A stretch of 64,000 bases of DNA from Chimaeribacter californicus (GCF_002858675.1 NZ_PJZF01000014.1:1-64000), one strand, 5' to 3'; counted from the first letter of the stretch, positions 50,148-60,699 are shown. Notes: generated from the letters alone by a model not told the origin. Numbers and translations: made by a program.

Positions 50148-50972
50148 ATGCAGTTCTCCAAAATGCATGGGCTGGGCAACGACTTCATGGTTGTTGATGC
50201 CGTAACACAGAACGTTTATTTCTCACCCGACCTGATCCGGCGGCTGGCCGATCGTCATACCGGCGTCGGCTTTGACCAGCTGTTGATTGTCGAACCGCCC
50301 TACGACCCGGAGCTGGATTTCCATTACCGCATCTTTAATGCTGACGGCAGTGAAGTGGCCCAGTGCGGCAACGGCGCCCGCTGCTTCGCCCGCTTTGTCC
50401 GCCTGAAAGGGCTGACCAATAAACGCGACATCCGCGTCAGCACCCAGACCGGCCGCATGGTACTGAGCGTGACGGAAAATGACGACGTCTGTGTGAACAT
50501 GGGCGAGCCGAATTTCGAGCCGCAAGGAGTACCGTTCCGCGCCGCCAAAGCGGAAAAAACCTATATCCTGCGCGCCGCGGAGAAAACTATCCTGTGCGGC
50601 GTGGTGTCGATGGGCAACCCGCACTGCGTGCTGCAGGTAGAAGATGTGCTGACCGCTGAGGTGGAAACCCTGGGGCCGGTGCTGGAAAACCATGACCGCT
50701 TCCCGGAGCGCGTGAACGTCGGCTTTATGCAGGTAGTCAGCCGCGATCACATCAAGCTGCGCGTGTTTGAGCGCGGGGCCGGTGAAACCCAGGCCTGCGG
50801 CAGCGGCGCCTGTGCGGCGGCAGCCGTCGGTATTCTTCAGGAGCTGCTTACCGAAAGCGTGCTGGTGGAGTTGCCGGGCGGCAACCTGAACATCCGCTGG
50901 AAGGGGCCGGGCCACCCGCTGTTTATGACCGGGCCGGCCACCCATGTATATGACGGGTTCATTCATTTATGA
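50148..50972 (+). CDS. dapF: diaminopimelate epimerase
   Basis: 274 aa, starts [20 protein letters not shown]. The two catalytic cysteines lie in [18 protein letters not shown] and [15 protein letters not shown]. Converts LL- to meso-diaminopimelate for lysine and peptidoglycan. AAGCGGAGTAAGAT is the SD. Overlaps yigA by four bases. Confidence 0.97.
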   Translation: MQFSKMHGLGNDFMVVDAVTQNVYFSPDLIRRLADRHTGVGFDQLLIVEPPYDPELDFHYRIFNADGSEVAQCGNGARCFARFVRLKGLTNKRDIRVSTQTGRMVLSVTENDDVCVNMGEPNFEPQGVPFRAAKAEKTYILRAAEKTILCGVVSMGNPHCVLQVEDVLTAEVETLGPVLENHDRFPERVNVGFMQVVSRDHIKLRVFERGAGETQACGSGACAAAAVGILQELLTESVLVELPGGNLNIRWKGPGHPLFMTGPATHVYDGFIHL

Positions 50973-51673
50973 GTAATGCAGACGATCAGGCGACCGCCGT
51001 CGCTGACCTTAACGATGAGCGGGTGATGCACTATCTGCTGCAACATCCTGATTTCTTTATCCGCAACGCACGCCGCGTGGAGCAGCTGCGGGTGCCGCAC
51101 CCGGTGCGCGGGTCGGTGTCGCTGGTAGAGTGGCAGCTTGGCCGCCAGCGCAACCAGATACGCCACCTGGAAGAAGAGATCACCCTGCTGATGGAGCAGG
51201 CCACGGTGAACGAGTCACTGTTTGGCCGCCTGATTCAGCTACAGGCCGATCTGGCCGGCGCCGAAAGTTTACAGGATATGCTCGACCGCCTGCACCGCTG
51301 GGCGCGCAGCCTCGGGCTGGCCGGGGCACATGTCCGCCTCTTCTCTGAAAGCTGGAAACTGGGCGCGCCGTCGCACTTTACCCATCTGGGGCTGTCGCGC
51401 ATGGCGTTCGAGGCGTTCCGCATTCCCCGCATGGGCGAGGATAACCACTTCCTCGGCAGCCTCACCGGCCCGGAATTGCTGCTGCTGTTGCCGCAGGCGA
51501 AGCAGGTCGGTTCGGTTGCGCTGTCGCTGATGGGGGAACAGGGCGGGCTGGGGATGCTGATCTTCAGCAGCCGTGATCCGCATCACTACCATACCGGCAT
51601 GGGCACCGTGATGCTCGACCAGCTGGCGCGCATGTTGCCCGGCCTGCTGGCACGCTGGGTGGAACGCGCATGA
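50969..51673 (+). CDS. yigA: DUF484 family protein YigA
   Basis: 234 aa. DUF484 (GAF-like) domain; begins [20 protein letters not shown] and contains [20 protein letters not shown], a coiled-coil helix with [20 protein letters not shown], then a GAF-like part. Function unknown; constantly found between dapF and xerC and translationally coupled to both (ATGA overlaps at each end). Confidence 0.93.
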   Translation: MSNADDQATAVADLNDERVMHYLLQHPDFFIRNARRVEQLRVPHPVRGSVSLVEWQLGRQRNQIRHLEEEITLLMEQATVNESLFGRLIQLQADLAGAESLQDMLDRLHRWARSLGLAGAHVRLFSESWKLGAPSHFTHLGLSRMAFEAFRIPRMGEDNHFLGSLTGPELLLLLPQAKQVGSVALSLMGEQGGLGMLIFSSRDPHHYHTGMGTVMLDQLARMLPGLLARWVERA

Positions 51674-52596
51674 CCGGCGCAGCGGGCGATACCCTGTTCC
51701 CGGCGCTCAGTGAACCGGTGGAACGCTTCCTGCGCTTCCTGAAAAACGAACGGCAGCTCAGCCCGCTGACAATTAAAAGTTATCACCATGAACTTGCCGT
51801 ACTGGTAGAGATGGCCGCCAAAGCCGGCGTGCAGGCGTGGCCGCAGCTTGACCCGGCCCGCGTACGATCACTGGCCGCCAACAGCAAACGCAGCGGCCTG
51901 AAAGCCGCCAGCCTGGCGTTGCGGATGTCCGCGTTGCGCAGTTTCCTGGACTGGATGGTCAGCCAGGGCGCGTTGCCGGCCAACCCTGCCAAAGGCATCT
52001 CCACGCCGCGCGCGGCACGCCACCTGCCGAAAAACATGGACGTGGACGAAGTTGATAAGCTGCTCTCCATCGATTTCAATGACCCACTGGCAATCCGCGA
52101 CCGGGCGATGCTGGAGATCATGTACGGTGCCGGGCTGCGTCTGGCGGAAACGGTGGGCATTGACTGCCGCCATGTTGACCGCGTGGGCGGCGAAGTGTGG
52201 GTGCTGGGCAAGGGCAGCAAAGAGCGCAAAGTGCCGATCGGCAAGACCGCACTTGAGTGGCTGGAAAAGTGGCTGGCGCTGCGTGACCAGTTCGGCCCCT
52301 TGGATGACGCGCTGTTCCTGTCGAAACAGGGGAAACGCATCTCGGCGCGCAACGTGCAGAAACGCTTTGCCGAGTGGGGCATCAAACAGGGGGTGAACAG
52401 CCATATTCACCCGCATAAATTGCGCCACTCGTTTGCCACACATATGCTGGAGTCGAGCGGCGATCTGCGCGCGGTGCAGGAGCTGCTCGGTCACGCCAAC
52501 CTTTCTACCACCCAGATCTATACTCATCTCGACTTCCAGCATCTGGCATCGGTGTATGATGCCGCGCACCCGCGAGCCAAACGAGGAAAATCCTGA
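51670..52596 (+). CDS. xerC: site-specific tyrosine recombinase XerC
   Basis: 308 aa. N-terminal SAM-like core-binding domain and C-terminal catalytic domain with the tyrosine-recombinase residues: Arg in YGAGLRLAE, Lys in [11 protein letters not shown], His-x-x-Arg in [14 protein letters not shown], His in [11 protein letters not shown] and nucleophile Tyr in [10 protein letters not shown]. Acts with XerD at dif to resolve chromosome dimers. Slightly longer at the N-terminus than E. coli (298). Confidence 0.97.
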   Translation: MTGAAGDTLFPALSEPVERFLRFLKNERQLSPLTIKSYHHELAVLVEMAAKAGVQAWPQLDPARVRSLAANSKRSGLKAASLALRMSALRSFLDWMVSQGALPANPAKGISTPRAARHLPKNMDVDEVDKLLSIDFNDPLAIRDRAMLEIMYGAGLRLAETVGIDCRHVDRVGGEVWVLGKGSKERKVPIGKTALEWLEKWLALRDQFGPLDDALFLSKQGKRISARNVQKRFAEWGIKQGVNSHIHPHKLRHSFATHMLESSGDLRAVQELLGHANLSTTQIYTHLDFQHLASVYDAAHPRAKRGKS

Positions 52597-53312
52597 TGAT
52601 CGTCTATCGTCCGTTACAGGCCATTTCGGCCCTTACCTTCGATCTGGATGACACGCTGTATGACAACGTGCCGGTGATCCGCCGCACCGAGCAGGAGTCG
52701 ATGAACTTCCTGCGCGGCTACCATCCGCTGCTGGCGGAAGTGGAATCCGGCCACTTCCAGCAGCTGCGTGCCGAATTGCGGCAACAGGAGCCGGAGATTT
52801 ACCACGATGTTACCCAGTGGCGCTGGCGGGCGGTGCACCTGGGCCTGACCCGGCTGGGGCTGAGTGACGCAGACGCGACACAGGGCGCAGACGAGGCGAT
52901 GGCGCATTTTGCCCAGTGGCGCAGCCGGATTGAGGTGCCGCAGGAGACGCACGACACCCTGAAGGCGCTGGCGGCGCGCTGGCCGCTGGTGGCAGTGACC
53001 AACGGCAATGCCGATCCGGCGGCTTTTGGGCTGAGTGACTATTTTGAATGTGTGCTGCGCTCCGGGCCGCATGGCCGCGCCAAGCCGTATGAAGATATGT
53101 ACCACCTGGCAGCGCGCCAGCTCGACCTGCCGCTGCGTGAAATCCTGCACGTCGGGGATGACCTCACCACCGACGTGGCCGGATCGGTGCGCTGCGGCAT
53201 GCAATCCTGCTGGATTAACCTGCGCGAAGGCAATCTGATGAAAATCCGCGACGCGCGCTTATTGCCCCATATCGAGATTTCGCGGTTGGCTTCGCTGACA
53301 GCATTGTTATAA
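52596..53312 (+). CDS. yigB: HAD phosphatase YigB (FMN phosphatase)
   Basis: 238 aa. HAD motifs: motif [11 protein letters not shown], motif II VAVTNGN, motif [24 protein letters not shown]. In E. coli YigB dephosphorylates FMN in riboflavin metabolism. Overlaps xerC by one base. The uvrD promoter -10 TATAAT covers its stop codon. Confidence 0.94.
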   Translation: MIVYRPLQAISALTFDLDDTLYDNVPVIRRTEQESMNFLRGYHPLLAEVESGHFQQLRAELRQQEPEIYHDVTQWRWRAVHLGLTRLGLSDADATQGADEAMAHFAQWRSRIEVPQETHDTLKALAARWPLVAVTNGNADPAAFGLSDYFECVLRSGPHGRAKPYEDMYHLAARQLDLPLREILHVGDDLTTDVAGSVRCGMQSCWINLREGNLMKIRDARLLPHIEISRLASLTALL

Positions 53313-53340
53313 TCCTCTGCAATTCTGTATATATCCCCAG
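53308..53340 (+). promoter_or_regulatory. uvrD promoter -10 and LexA (SOS) box
   Basis: TATAAT at 53308-53313 (weak -35 TTGGCT 16 bases upstream) and the LexA box CTGTATATATCCCCAG at 53325-53340, which differs from the E. coli uvrD box by one base. The box lies just downstream of the start point, so LexA would block early transcription. Shows that uvrD is SOS-inducible apart from the upstream operon. Confidence 0.88.
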
Positions 53341-53398
53341 TGAAATGCCCGGCATCTTATTGCCCGGCGTTTTCTCCTTACCCAGACAGACGGTGCCT

Positions 53399-55561
53399 AT
53401 GGACGTTTCTGACCTGCTCGACAGCCTGAATGATAAACAACGCGAAGCCGTGGCGGCGCCACGCAGCAACCTGTTGGTGTTGGCCGGCGCGGGCAGCGGC
53501 AAAACGCGGGTGCTGGTGCACCGCATCGCCTGGCTGCTCTCCGTGGAGAATTGCTCACCCTATTCAATTATGGCGGTGACCTTCACCAACAAAGCGGCGG
53601 CCGAAATGCGCCACCGCATTGAGCACCTGATCGGCACCAGCCAGGGCGGCATGTGGATCGGCACCTTCCACGGGCTGGCGCACCGCCTGCTGCGCGCCCA
53701 CCATCTGGATGCGCGGCTGCCGCAGGATTTCCAAATCCTCGACAGCGAAGACCAGCTGCGCCTGCTCAAGCGCCTGATCAAGGCGATGAACCTGGATGAG
53801 AAGCAGTGGCCGGCGCGCCAGGCGATGTGGTACATCAACGGCAAAAAAGATGACGGCCTGCGCCCGCACCATATCGAGAGCTACGGCAACCCGGTGGAGC
53901 AGACCTGGCTGCGCGTCTATCAGGCATATCAGGAGGCGTGCGACCGCGCCGGGCTGGTGGATTTCGCCGAGCTGCTGCTGCGCGCCCATGAGCTGTGGCT
54001 CAACAAACCGCATATCCTCAACCACTACCGCGAGCGCTTCACCAACATTCTGGTGGATGAGTTCCAGGACACCAACAGCATCCAGTATGCCTGGATCCGT
54101 TTGCTGGCCGGGGATCAGGCCAATGTGATGATTGTCGGCGACGATGACCAGTCCATTTACGGCTGGCGCGGCGCGCAGGTGGAGAACATCCAGCGCTTCC
54201 TCAAAGACTTCCCGAAGGCGGAAACCATCCGCCTGGAGCAGAATTACCGCTCCACCAGTAACATCCTGACCGCCGCCAACACCCTGATCGCCAACAACAA
54301 CGGGCGGATGGGCAAAAACCTCTGGACGGAAGACGCCGAGGGCGAGCGTATCTCGATCTACTGCGCGTTCAACGAACTGGATGAAGCGCGTTTCGTGGTG
54401 AACCGCATCAAAACCTGGCAGGAAACGGGTAACGCGCTGAATGACTGCGCGATCCTCTACCGCAGCAACGCCCAGTCGCGCGTGCTGGAAGAGGCGCTGT
54501 TACAGGTGTCGATGCCGTACCGCATCTACGGCGGGATGCGCTTCTTCGAACGGCAGGAGATCAAGGATTCGCTGGCATACCTGCGCCTGATCGCCAACCG
54601 CAATGACGACGCCGCCTTTGAGCGCGTGGTGAATACGCCGACCCGCGGCATCGGCGACCGCACCATTGACGTGGTGCGCCAGACGGCGCGTGAGCGCCAG
54701 CTGACGCTGTGGCAATCGACCCGCGCCCTGTTGCAGGAGAAGGCGCTGGCAGGCCGGGCCGCCTCGGCGCTGCAACGCTTTACCGAGCTGGTGGATGCGC
54801 TGGCGCATGACACCAGCGAGATGCCGCTGCATGTGCAGACTGACCGGGTGATCAAGGATTCCGGCCTGTGGATGATGTACGAGCAGGAGAAGGGCGAGAA
54901 GGGCCAGGCGCGCATCGAAAACCTTGAGGAACTGGTCAACGCCACGCGCCAGTACAGTTATCAGGATGAAAATGAAGACCTGATGCCGTTGCAGGCGTTT
55001 CTCTCCCACGCCGCGCTGGAAGCGGGCGAAGGGCAGGCGGACGCCTATCAGGACGCCGTGCAGCTGATGACGCTGCACTCCGCGAAAGGGCTGGAGTTTA
55101 AGCAGGTGTTTATCGTCGGCATGGAAGAGGGCATGTTCCCAAGTCAGATGGCGCTGGACGAAGGTGGGCGGCTCGAAGAGGAGCGGCGGCTGGCCTACGT
55201 GGGCGTCACGCGCGCGATGCAGAAACTCACGCTGACCTACGCCGAAACGCGCCGCCTGTACGGCAAAGAGGTGTTCCACCGGCCATCGCGTTTCATCGCG
55301 GAGCTGCCGGAGAACTGCATTGAAGAGGTGCGGCTGCGCGCCAGCGTCTCACGCCCGGTCAACACCCGCCGCATGGGCGCGCCGGTGATGGAAAATGACA
55401 GCGGCTACAGCCTCGGCCAGCGTGTGCGCCACCCGAAATTTGGTGAAGGCACCATTATCAATCTGGAAGGCAGCGGCGATCACAGCCGGTTGCAGATCGC
55501 CTTTAACGGCGAAGGTATCAAGTGGCTGGTGGCCGCTTATGCCCGGCTCGAGACCGTATAA
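53399..55561 (+). CDS. uvrD: DNA helicase II
   Basis: 720 aa from MDVSDLLDSLNDKQREAVAA, same as E. coli; upstream in-frame codons to 53345 overlap the leader. SF1A motifs: [47 protein letters not shown]-terminal Tudor-like domain VRHPKFGEGTIINLEG. 3'-5' helicase of nucleotide excision and mismatch repair. Confidence 0.97.
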   Translation: MDVSDLLDSLNDKQREAVAAPRSNLLVLAGAGSGKTRVLVHRIAWLLSVENCSPYSIMAVTFTNKAAAEMRHRIEHLIGTSQGGMWIGTFHGLAHRLLRAHHLDARLPQDFQILDSEDQLRLLKRLIKAMNLDEKQWPARQAMWYINGKKDDGLRPHHIESYGNPVEQTWLRVYQAYQEACDRAGLVDFAELLLRAHELWLNKPHILNHYRERFTNILVDEFQDTNSIQYAWIRLLAGDQANVMIVGDDDQSIYGWRGAQVENIQRFLKDFPKAETIRLEQNYRSTSNILTAANTLIANNNGRMGKNLWTEDAEGERISIYCAFNELDEARFVVNRIKTWQETGNALNDCAILYRSNAQSRVLEEALLQVSMPYRIYGGMRFFERQEIKDSLAYLRLIANRNDDAAFERVVNTPTRGIGDRTIDVVRQTARERQLTLWQSTRALLQEKALAGRAASALQRFTELVDALAHDTSEMPLHVQTDRVIKDSGLWMMYEQEKGEKGQARIENLEELVNATRQYSYQDENEDLMPLQAFLSHAALEAGEGQADAYQDAVQLMTLHSAKGLEFKQVFIVGMEEGMFPSQMALDEGGRLEEERRLAYVGVTRAMQKLTLTYAETRRLYGKEVFHRPSRFIAELPENCIEEVRLRASVSRPVNTRRMGAPVMENDSGYSLGQRVRHPKFGEGTIINLEGSGDHSRLQIAFNGEGIKWLVAAYARLETV

Positions 55562-55660
55562 TCCCCGCCTGGCCGGAAGCCCGCTGCCGCGCGGTGCCCG
55601 GCCTTTCCCCTGCGCCCCCGGCCGGTGAATGTTTGTTGCACATTAACTGCCGGGCGGCGG

Positions 55661-55690
55661 TTGACAGTCTTTTTCGTCTCAGCGTAACAT
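55661..55690 (+). promoter_or_regulatory. corA promoter
   Basis: Consensus -35 TTGACA, 18-base spacer, TAACAT. A start near 55697 gives a leader of about 250 bases before corA, in line with the Mg-responsive corA leader known in Salmonella. Confidence 0.7.
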
Positions 55691-55721
55691 GCGCGCACTA
55701 TTCTTAATGAGGATCTTCGCC

Positions 55722-55778
55722 TTGGACACACCCAGTAGATACTGGCTCAATAACCTGTTCATAAGGTGCAACTTCTAA
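55722..55778 (+). CDS. possible corA leader peptide (CorL-like)
   Basis: An 18-codon frame from TTG 55722 with ATGAGGA as SD; reading from ATG 55707 gives 23 codons in the same frame (MRIFALDTPSRYWLNN...). It is directly followed by the hairpin ggctatc/gatagcc (55779-55801), which overlaps the end of the frame. In Salmonella a short ORF (corL) in the corA leader couples translation to Rho-dependent termination. Homology is not proven here; position and arrangement suggest it. Confidence 0.5.
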   Translation: MDTPSRYWLNNLFIRCNF

Positions 55779-55944
55779 GGCTATCCTCCTTGCTGATAGC
55801 CTTCGTGGTTGTCAGCGACCCTCCCATTGTGTCGCCCTGAGTCAGAGCCTATCGCGGTCTGAAACACGCCGGTGTTACACACCCTTTTGGTTTCTGTGAT
55901 CCATTGCGTTGCCTCTTTTTGTCGTCACAAGGGAGCAATCGCCT

Positions 55945-56895
55945 ATGCTGAGCGCATTCAAATTAGATAACAGCCGCTTATCCCGTTTAGAGCTGGATGT
56001 CTCGGACGATCTCACCACGTCGCTGTGGGTGGATCTGATCGAGCCCGACGTGGATGAGCGCGAAAAAGTACAGACGGAACTGGGCCAGAGCCTGGCCACC
56101 CGCCCGGAACTGGATGACATCGAAGCCTCTGCGCGCTTCTTTGAAGATGAAGACGGCCTGCACATTCACTCCTTCTTCTATTTTGAAGATGCAGAGGATC
56201 ACGGCGGCAACTCCACCGTGGCCTTTACCATCCGTGACGGCCGCCTCTATACCCTGCGCGAGCGGGAGCTGCCGGCGTTCCGCCTCTACCGGATGCGCGC
56301 CCGCAACCAGATGCTGATTGACGGCAACGCCTACGAGCTGCTGCTGGATCTGTTTGAGACCAAAATCGAACAGCTGGCGGATGAGATTGAGAACATCTAC
56401 AGCGACCTGGAAAAACTGAGCCGGGTGATCATGGAAGGACATCAGGGCGATGAATATGATGCGGCGCTCTCCACGCTGGCGGAGCTGGAGGATGTCGGCT
56501 GGAAAGTGCGCCTTTGCCTGATGGATACCCAGCGGGCGCTCAACTTCCTGGTGCGCAAGGCGCGGCTGCCGAACGGCCAGCTGGAGCAGGCGCGCGAAGT
56601 GCTGCGTGACATCGAATCCCTGCTGCCGCACAACGAATCCCTGTTCCAGAAGGTGAACTTCCTGATGCAGGCGGCGATGGGCTTTATCAACATCGAGCAG
56701 AACCGCATCATCAAAATCTTCTCGGTGGTTTCCGTGGTGTTCCTGCCGCCGACGCTGGTGGCCTCCAGCTACGGGATGAACTTCGAATTTATGCCGGAGC
56801 TGAAGTGGTCATTCGGTTACCCGGCGGCGATTGGCCTGATGATCCTGGCCGGGCTGGCACCTTACCTCTACTTCAAGCGCAAAAACTGGCTGTAA
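55945..56895 (+). CDS. corA: magnesium/cobalt/nickel channel CorA
   Basis: 316 aa from [20 protein letters not shown] (E. coli 316); codons from 55909 are in frame but not conserved. Large cytoplasmic acidic domain, then two C-terminal membrane helices with the signature [11 protein letters not shown] at the pore mouth and the basic end KRKNWL. Pentameric Mg channel of the inner membrane. Long structured leader suggests Mg-dependent control of elongation. Confidence 0.97.
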   Translation: MLSAFKLDNSRLSRLELDVSDDLTTSLWVDLIEPDVDEREKVQTELGQSLATRPELDDIEASARFFEDEDGLHIHSFFYFEDAEDHGGNSTVAFTIRDGRLYTLRERELPAFRLYRMRARNQMLIDGNAYELLLDLFETKIEQLADEIENIYSDLEKLSRVIMEGHQGDEYDAALSTLAELEDVGWKVRLCLMDTQRALNFLVRKARLPNGQLEQAREVLRDIESLLPHNESLFQKVNFLMQAAMGFINIEQNRIIKIFSVVSVVFLPPTLVASSYGMNFEFMPELKWSFGYPAAIGLMILAGLAPYLYFKRKNWL

Positions 56896-56904
56896 CCGCC
56901 TTTT

Positions 56905-56931
56905 GCTCCCCGGGTTGCCGGGGAGCCGTTT
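56905..56931 (+). terminator. corA terminator-like hairpin
   Basis: Perfect 9-bp stem gctccccgg/ccggggagc with loop gttg, ten bases after the corA stop. The T-run is poor (cgttt), so it may be a weak terminator or stabilising hairpin. Confidence 0.65.
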
Positions 56932-57029
56932 GCCCTTTCTGTGATTTCCCGCACACTTCATCGCCTTTTCCTGCCCGATCCAGCGTACACTATCGCCTTC
57001 ATTGTTAACGAAATGTAGATATACGCACC

Positions 57030-58097
57030 ATGCAGATAAAAAGGATGTCGCCCGCCCGCCAGTGGGCACTGCTGTTGTTATTTTCCGTGATCGTTGGCTT
57101 TGGCTTTCAGGCTTGTCACCTGCCGGCGGCGCTGCTGCTGGGGCCGATGATCGTCGGGGTGGTGATGGGGTTGCTGGGCGCATCGATCCGCGTGCCGTCG
57201 CGCTGTTTCACCCTCTCGCAGGGCATTCTGGGCTGCATGATCGCCCAGAGCCTGTCGCCCGGTATTCTTACGCCGCTGCTGAATGACTGGCCGATGGTGG
57301 TGGCGGTGCTGTTCGGCACCCTGCTGGCGAGCGGCCTCTCCGGCTGGCTGCTGGTGCGCTTCAGCGCGCTGCCGGGGCCGACCGGTGCCTGGGGATCGTC
57401 GCCCGGCGGGGCGTCCGCGATGGTGGCGATGGCCGGTGATTTCGGTGCGGATGTGCGGCTGGTGGCCTTTATGCAATATCTGCGGGTGCTGTTTGTCGCC
57501 ACCGCCGCTGCGCTGGTGGCGCGCATCGGGCTAGGGGATGCGGCGGGCCACCAGGCGGTGACGCAGGTGTGGTTTCCGGCGCTGGACGCGCGCTTCATCG
57601 GTACCCTGGCGATTGCGCTGGTGGGCATTCTGCTCGCGCCGCGGCTGCGGATCCCGTCCGGCGCGCTGCTGGTGCCGGCGATTCTCGGCGCGGTGGTGCA
57701 CTCCGGCGGCCTGATGACGCTGCAAATCCCGGAATGGTTGCTGGCGATGGCCTATGCGTTGATTGGCTGGACGGTGGGGCTGCGCTTCACGCGCGATATC
57801 GTGCTGCTGGCGCTGCGCACCCTGCCGCAGATGCTGGCCTCGATTTTTGGGCTGATGCTGGTGTGCGGGGCGATGGCCTGGGGGCTGACCCAGGTGCTGC
57901 CGGTGGATCTGATGTCAGCGTACCTCGCCACCAGCCCCGGCGGGCTGGACACGGTCGCGATCATTGCCGCAGGTACGAAAGTGGATATGTCGTTTGTGAT
58001 GGCAATGCAGACGCTGCGGCTGGTCACCATTCTGGTTACCGGCCCGGCGATGGCGCGCTTTATCTCACGCCATGCCGGTAAGCCCCAGCCTACATGA
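57030..58097 (+). CDS. AbrB/AimA-family membrane protein
   Basis: 355 aa, about 9-10 membrane segments, made of two similar halves, each with a GxxLxPxx-type turn (LPAALLLGPMIVGVVMGLLG and IPSGALLVPAILGAVVHSGG) and each followed by SPGG (WGSSPGGASAMVAMAGDFGA; ATSPGGLDTVAIIAAGTKVD). This is the AbrB family (Pfam ammonia_monooxygenase-like, unrelated to the Bacillus regulator). Function not established; likely a transporter. Ends two bases from convergent rarD. In E. coli this place holds yigF-yigG. Confidence 0.82.
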   Translation: MQIKRMSPARQWALLLLFSVIVGFGFQACHLPAALLLGPMIVGVVMGLLGASIRVPSRCFTLSQGILGCMIAQSLSPGILTPLLNDWPMVVAVLFGTLLASGLSGWLLVRFSALPGPTGAWGSSPGGASAMVAMAGDFGADVRLVAFMQYLRVLFVATAAALVARIGLGDAAGHQAVTQVWFPALDARFIGTLAIALVGILLAPRLRIPSGALLVPAILGAVVHSGGLMTLQIPEWLLAMAYALIGWTVGLRFTRDIVLLALRTLPQMLASIFGLMLVCGAMAWGLTQVLPVDLMSAYLATSPGGLDTVAIIAAGTKVDMSFVMAMQTLRLVTILVTGPAMARFISRHAGKPQPT

Positions 58098-58099
58098 CG

Positions 58100-59008
58100 T
58101 TAGCGCGGTTGCGCATGTGCATCAGCGCGGGTGCGCGTGCTGTAGAGCGCATCCAGGGTAAACAGCAGCAGGCCGCTCCAGATAAAGGCAAAGGTCACCA
58201 GTTTGTCGTTGCCGACGGTTTCACCGTAGAACGTCACCGCCAGCACAAACATCAGCGTCGGGCCGAGGTACTGGAAAAAGCCCAGCGTGGAGAGGCGCAG
58301 GCGGGTGGCCGCCGCGGTGAAAAACAGCAGTGGGATGGTGGTGACAATCCCGGCTGCTACCAGCAGCAGGTTCAGCGTCATCGGGTTTACCGTCAGGTGG
58401 CTGGTCGGCGTATCGGCGATAAAGAACAGGTAGATAACTGCCGCAGGCAGCAGCCACAGCGTCTCAATCAGCATCCCGGTTTGCGCGTCGATGCCGATCT
58501 TTTTACGCAGCAGGCCATACAGCGCAAAGCTGAACGCCAGACCCAGCGCAATCACCGGCAGGGAGCCGAACTGCCAGAGCTGCACCAGCACGCCACATAC
58601 CGCCAGCGCCACTGCCAGCCATTGCAAACGGCGGAAGCGCTCTCCCAAAAACAGCATCCCGAGCAGCACATTCACCAGCGGGTTGATAAAGTAGCCGAGG
58701 CTGGCCTCCAGAATGTGGTGATTATTCACCGCCCAGATAAACAGCAGCCAGTTACTGCCCACCAGCAGGGCAGTGACGGCCAGCATCAGCAGCCGTTTCG
58801 GCTGGTGCAGAATGGCGCGCACCTTGCCCCAGTTACGGCTGACCGAAAGCAGGATCAGCATAAAGAAGAAAGACCAGACCACGCGGTGGGTCAGGATTTC
58901 GCCGGGCGGCACCTGTTGGATCAGCTTGAAATAGGCGGGGGCGATGCCCCAGATAAAATAGGCGGCCAGAGCAAAGAAAATGCCGTGCCGGGTCTGTTTT
59001 GCATCCAT
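58100..59008 (-). CDS. rarD: EamA-family permease RarD
   Basis: 302 aa, ten predicted membrane segments, two EamA/DMT halves. Starts MDAKQTRHGIFFALAAYFIW; conserved PPGEILTHRVVWSFFFM and IDAQTGMLIETLWLLPAAVI. RarD family; chloramphenicol-sensitivity association in Pseudomonas, substrate unknown. C-terminus ends 2 bases from the convergent AbrB-family gene, so the two transcripts converge without a visible terminator. Confidence 0.93.
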   Translation of the reverse strand: MDAKQTRHGIFFALAAYFIWGIAPAYFKLIQQVPPGEILTHRVVWSFFFMLILLSVSRNWGKVRAILHQPKRLLMLAVTALLVGSNWLLFIWAVNNHHILEASLGYFINPLVNVLLGMLFLGERFRRLQWLAVALAVCGVLVQLWQFGSLPVIALGLAFSFALYGLLRKKIGIDAQTGMLIETLWLLPAAVIYLFFIADTPTSHLTVNPMTLNLLLVAAGIVTTIPLLFFTAAATRLRLSTLGFFQYLGPTLMFVLAVTFYGETVGNDKLVTFAFIWSGLLLFTLDALYSTRTRADAHAQPR

Positions 59009-59091
59009 GTGTTTGGCCTGAAAGAAGAGAAGGGGTTAAGTGTACTGAGGTTGCCCGGTCTTTGCCCGGCAGGTTTATACTTCTGTGCGGA

Positions 59092-59562
59092 TTACCCCAC
59101 CAGATAGGTGGCGGTGGCGGTGGCGATATGTTGCCCGGCCTCGTTATGCAGTTCCACCCGCGCGACCGCGACTTTATTCCCGGCGCGTAACAGGGTGCTG
59201 CTGGCGGTGAACTGGTCGCCGCGCCCCGGCCGCAGGTAATCGACCCGCAGATCGATGGTGCCCATTTTGGCCATCCGCTCACGCAATGCCTGTTCGGTGA
59301 GTTCACCATGACGCAGCAGGGCGCTGCCGACGCACACCAGCCCGGCGGCCACATCCAGCACGGAGGCGATCACCCCGCCGTGTAAAATCTGTTGTGCGGC
59401 ATTACCCACCAGCCGGGTCTGGTGCGTAAAGGTCAGCTCGACGTGCTGTTCGTCAAACGTCGCCAACTCCAGGCCCAGCTCACGGTTGAACGGCATGTCA
59501 TAAACGAAGATCGTGCCAATCAGCCGGCGGGCGGCGTCTTGAGAGAGTACGGTGGCAGACAT
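59092..59562 (-). CDS. yigI: hotdog-fold acyl-CoA thioesterase YigI
   Basis: 156 aa from ATG 59562, with AAGGAG five bases before it; ATG 59592 would add ten non-conserved residues. PaaI/4HBT-type hotdog motifs: [21 protein letters not shown] and [19 protein letters not shown]. coli YigI is a thioesterase for medium and long-chain acyl-CoA. Same strand as rarD, 83 bases upstream of it. Confidence 0.93.
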   Translation of the reverse strand: MSATVLSQDAARRLIGTIFVYDMPFNRELGLELATFDEQHVELTFTHQTRLVGNAAQQILHGGVIASVLDVAAGLVCVGSALLRHGELTEQALRERMAKMGTIDLRVDYLRPGRGDQFTASSTLLRAGNKVAVARVELHNEAGQHIATATATYLVG

Positions 59563-59753
59563 AAATCTCCTTGCAGGAAAACCGGCAAACAAGCGGTGTA
59601 ATGTTAATTTAATGTGGATTCTATGCTTCTAATTTGTTGCTTTCCAGCTGCAAACCGATAATTCGAAACACCACTAATCGCTGGTCGTATTTGTGTGTAA
59701 AATGGCCTCCCTTCGGGGTGAGCCTATTTTTTTTCAGAGTGAGTGGAGGGGTT

Positions 59754-60632
59754 ATGCGCAGTTATTGGGGGATCGGGATGGTGTTGCTGGCAGCACCGGC
59801 TCTGGTTCAGGCAGAAGAAGCCACCGTTAAAGAAATTCATGATTACCCCACAGTGCGTGGTAGTGTCATCGCCAGTATGTTGCAGGACCATGATAACCCT
59901 TTTACCCTGTATCCTTATGAGACGAATTATCTGTTGTATACCTACTCAGATAAGATAAACACCAAGGCGATCCAGTCCTACGACTGGGCCGACAATACGA
60001 AAAAAGATGAGGTAGAGTTCCAGCTGAGCCTGGGCTTCCCGATCTGGCGCGGCATCGCCGGGGAGAACTCCCTGCTGGCGGCGTCCTATACCCAGCATTC
60101 GTTCTGGCAACTCTCCAACCGGGGCGAGTCGTCACCGTTCCGTGAAACCAACTACGAACCGCAGGTGTTCCTGGGTTGGGCCACGGACTATTCCTTTGCC
60201 GGCTGGACATTGCGCGAAGTAGAGACCGGGTTTAACCACGACTCCAACGGCCGCTCTGACCCGACCTCCCGCAGCTGGAACCGCATCTATGCGCGTTTCA
60301 TGGCGCAGCACGGTAACTGGCAGGTGGATCTCAAACCCTGGTACCGCCTCCCGGAGAGCGATGCCAACGACGACAACCCGGACATCACCAAATACATGGG
60401 CTATTACCGCCTGAAAGTAGGGTATGCCTGGGGCGACAGCGTCTTCAGCGTCAACGGCCGCTATAACTGGAATACCGGCTACGGCGGTGCAGAGGCGGGG
60501 TGGAGCTATCCGATCACCCGCCATGTCCGCTTCTACACGAAGGTCTTCAGCGGCTACGGCGAATCGCTGATCGACTACAACTACAAGCAGACGCGTATCG
60601 GTGTCGGTGTCATGCTCAACGACATTATGTAA
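59754..60632 (+). CDS. pldA: outer membrane phospholipase A1
   Basis: 292 aa (E. coli 289) from MRSYWGIGMVLLAAPALVQA, a signal peptide cleaved after AEE-region QA. A 12-stranded beta barrel with catalytic His and Ser in GFNHDSNGRSD and Asn in SRSWNRIYARF; Ca-dependent dimer cleaving mislocalised phospholipids in the outer leaflet. The SD is GGAGGGGTT. The final strand ends GVGVMLNDIM. Confidence 0.95.
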   Translation: MRSYWGIGMVLLAAPALVQAEEATVKEIHDYPTVRGSVIASMLQDHDNPFTLYPYETNYLLYTYSDKINTKAIQSYDWADNTKKDEVEFQLSLGFPIWRGIAGENSLLAASYTQHSFWQLSNRGESSPFRETNYEPQVFLGWATDYSFAGWTLREVETGFNHDSNGRSDPTSRSWNRIYARFMAQHGNWQVDLKPWYRLPESDANDDNPDITKYMGYYRLKVGYAWGDSVFSVNGRYNWNTGYGGAEAGWSYPITRHVRFYTKVFSGYGESLIDYNYKQTRIGVGVMLNDIM

Positions 60633-60699
60633 CAGCGGTGTTTGTGCATCATCACCGGCGGGGAGGTTGCCCGCCGGTTCGTAAAAATTGGGGAAACGA

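Noticed and set aside
58094-59107. 337-aa frame antisense to rarD
   Set aside because: Gln/His/Arg-rich mirror of the hydrophobic rarD gene; no homology recognised.
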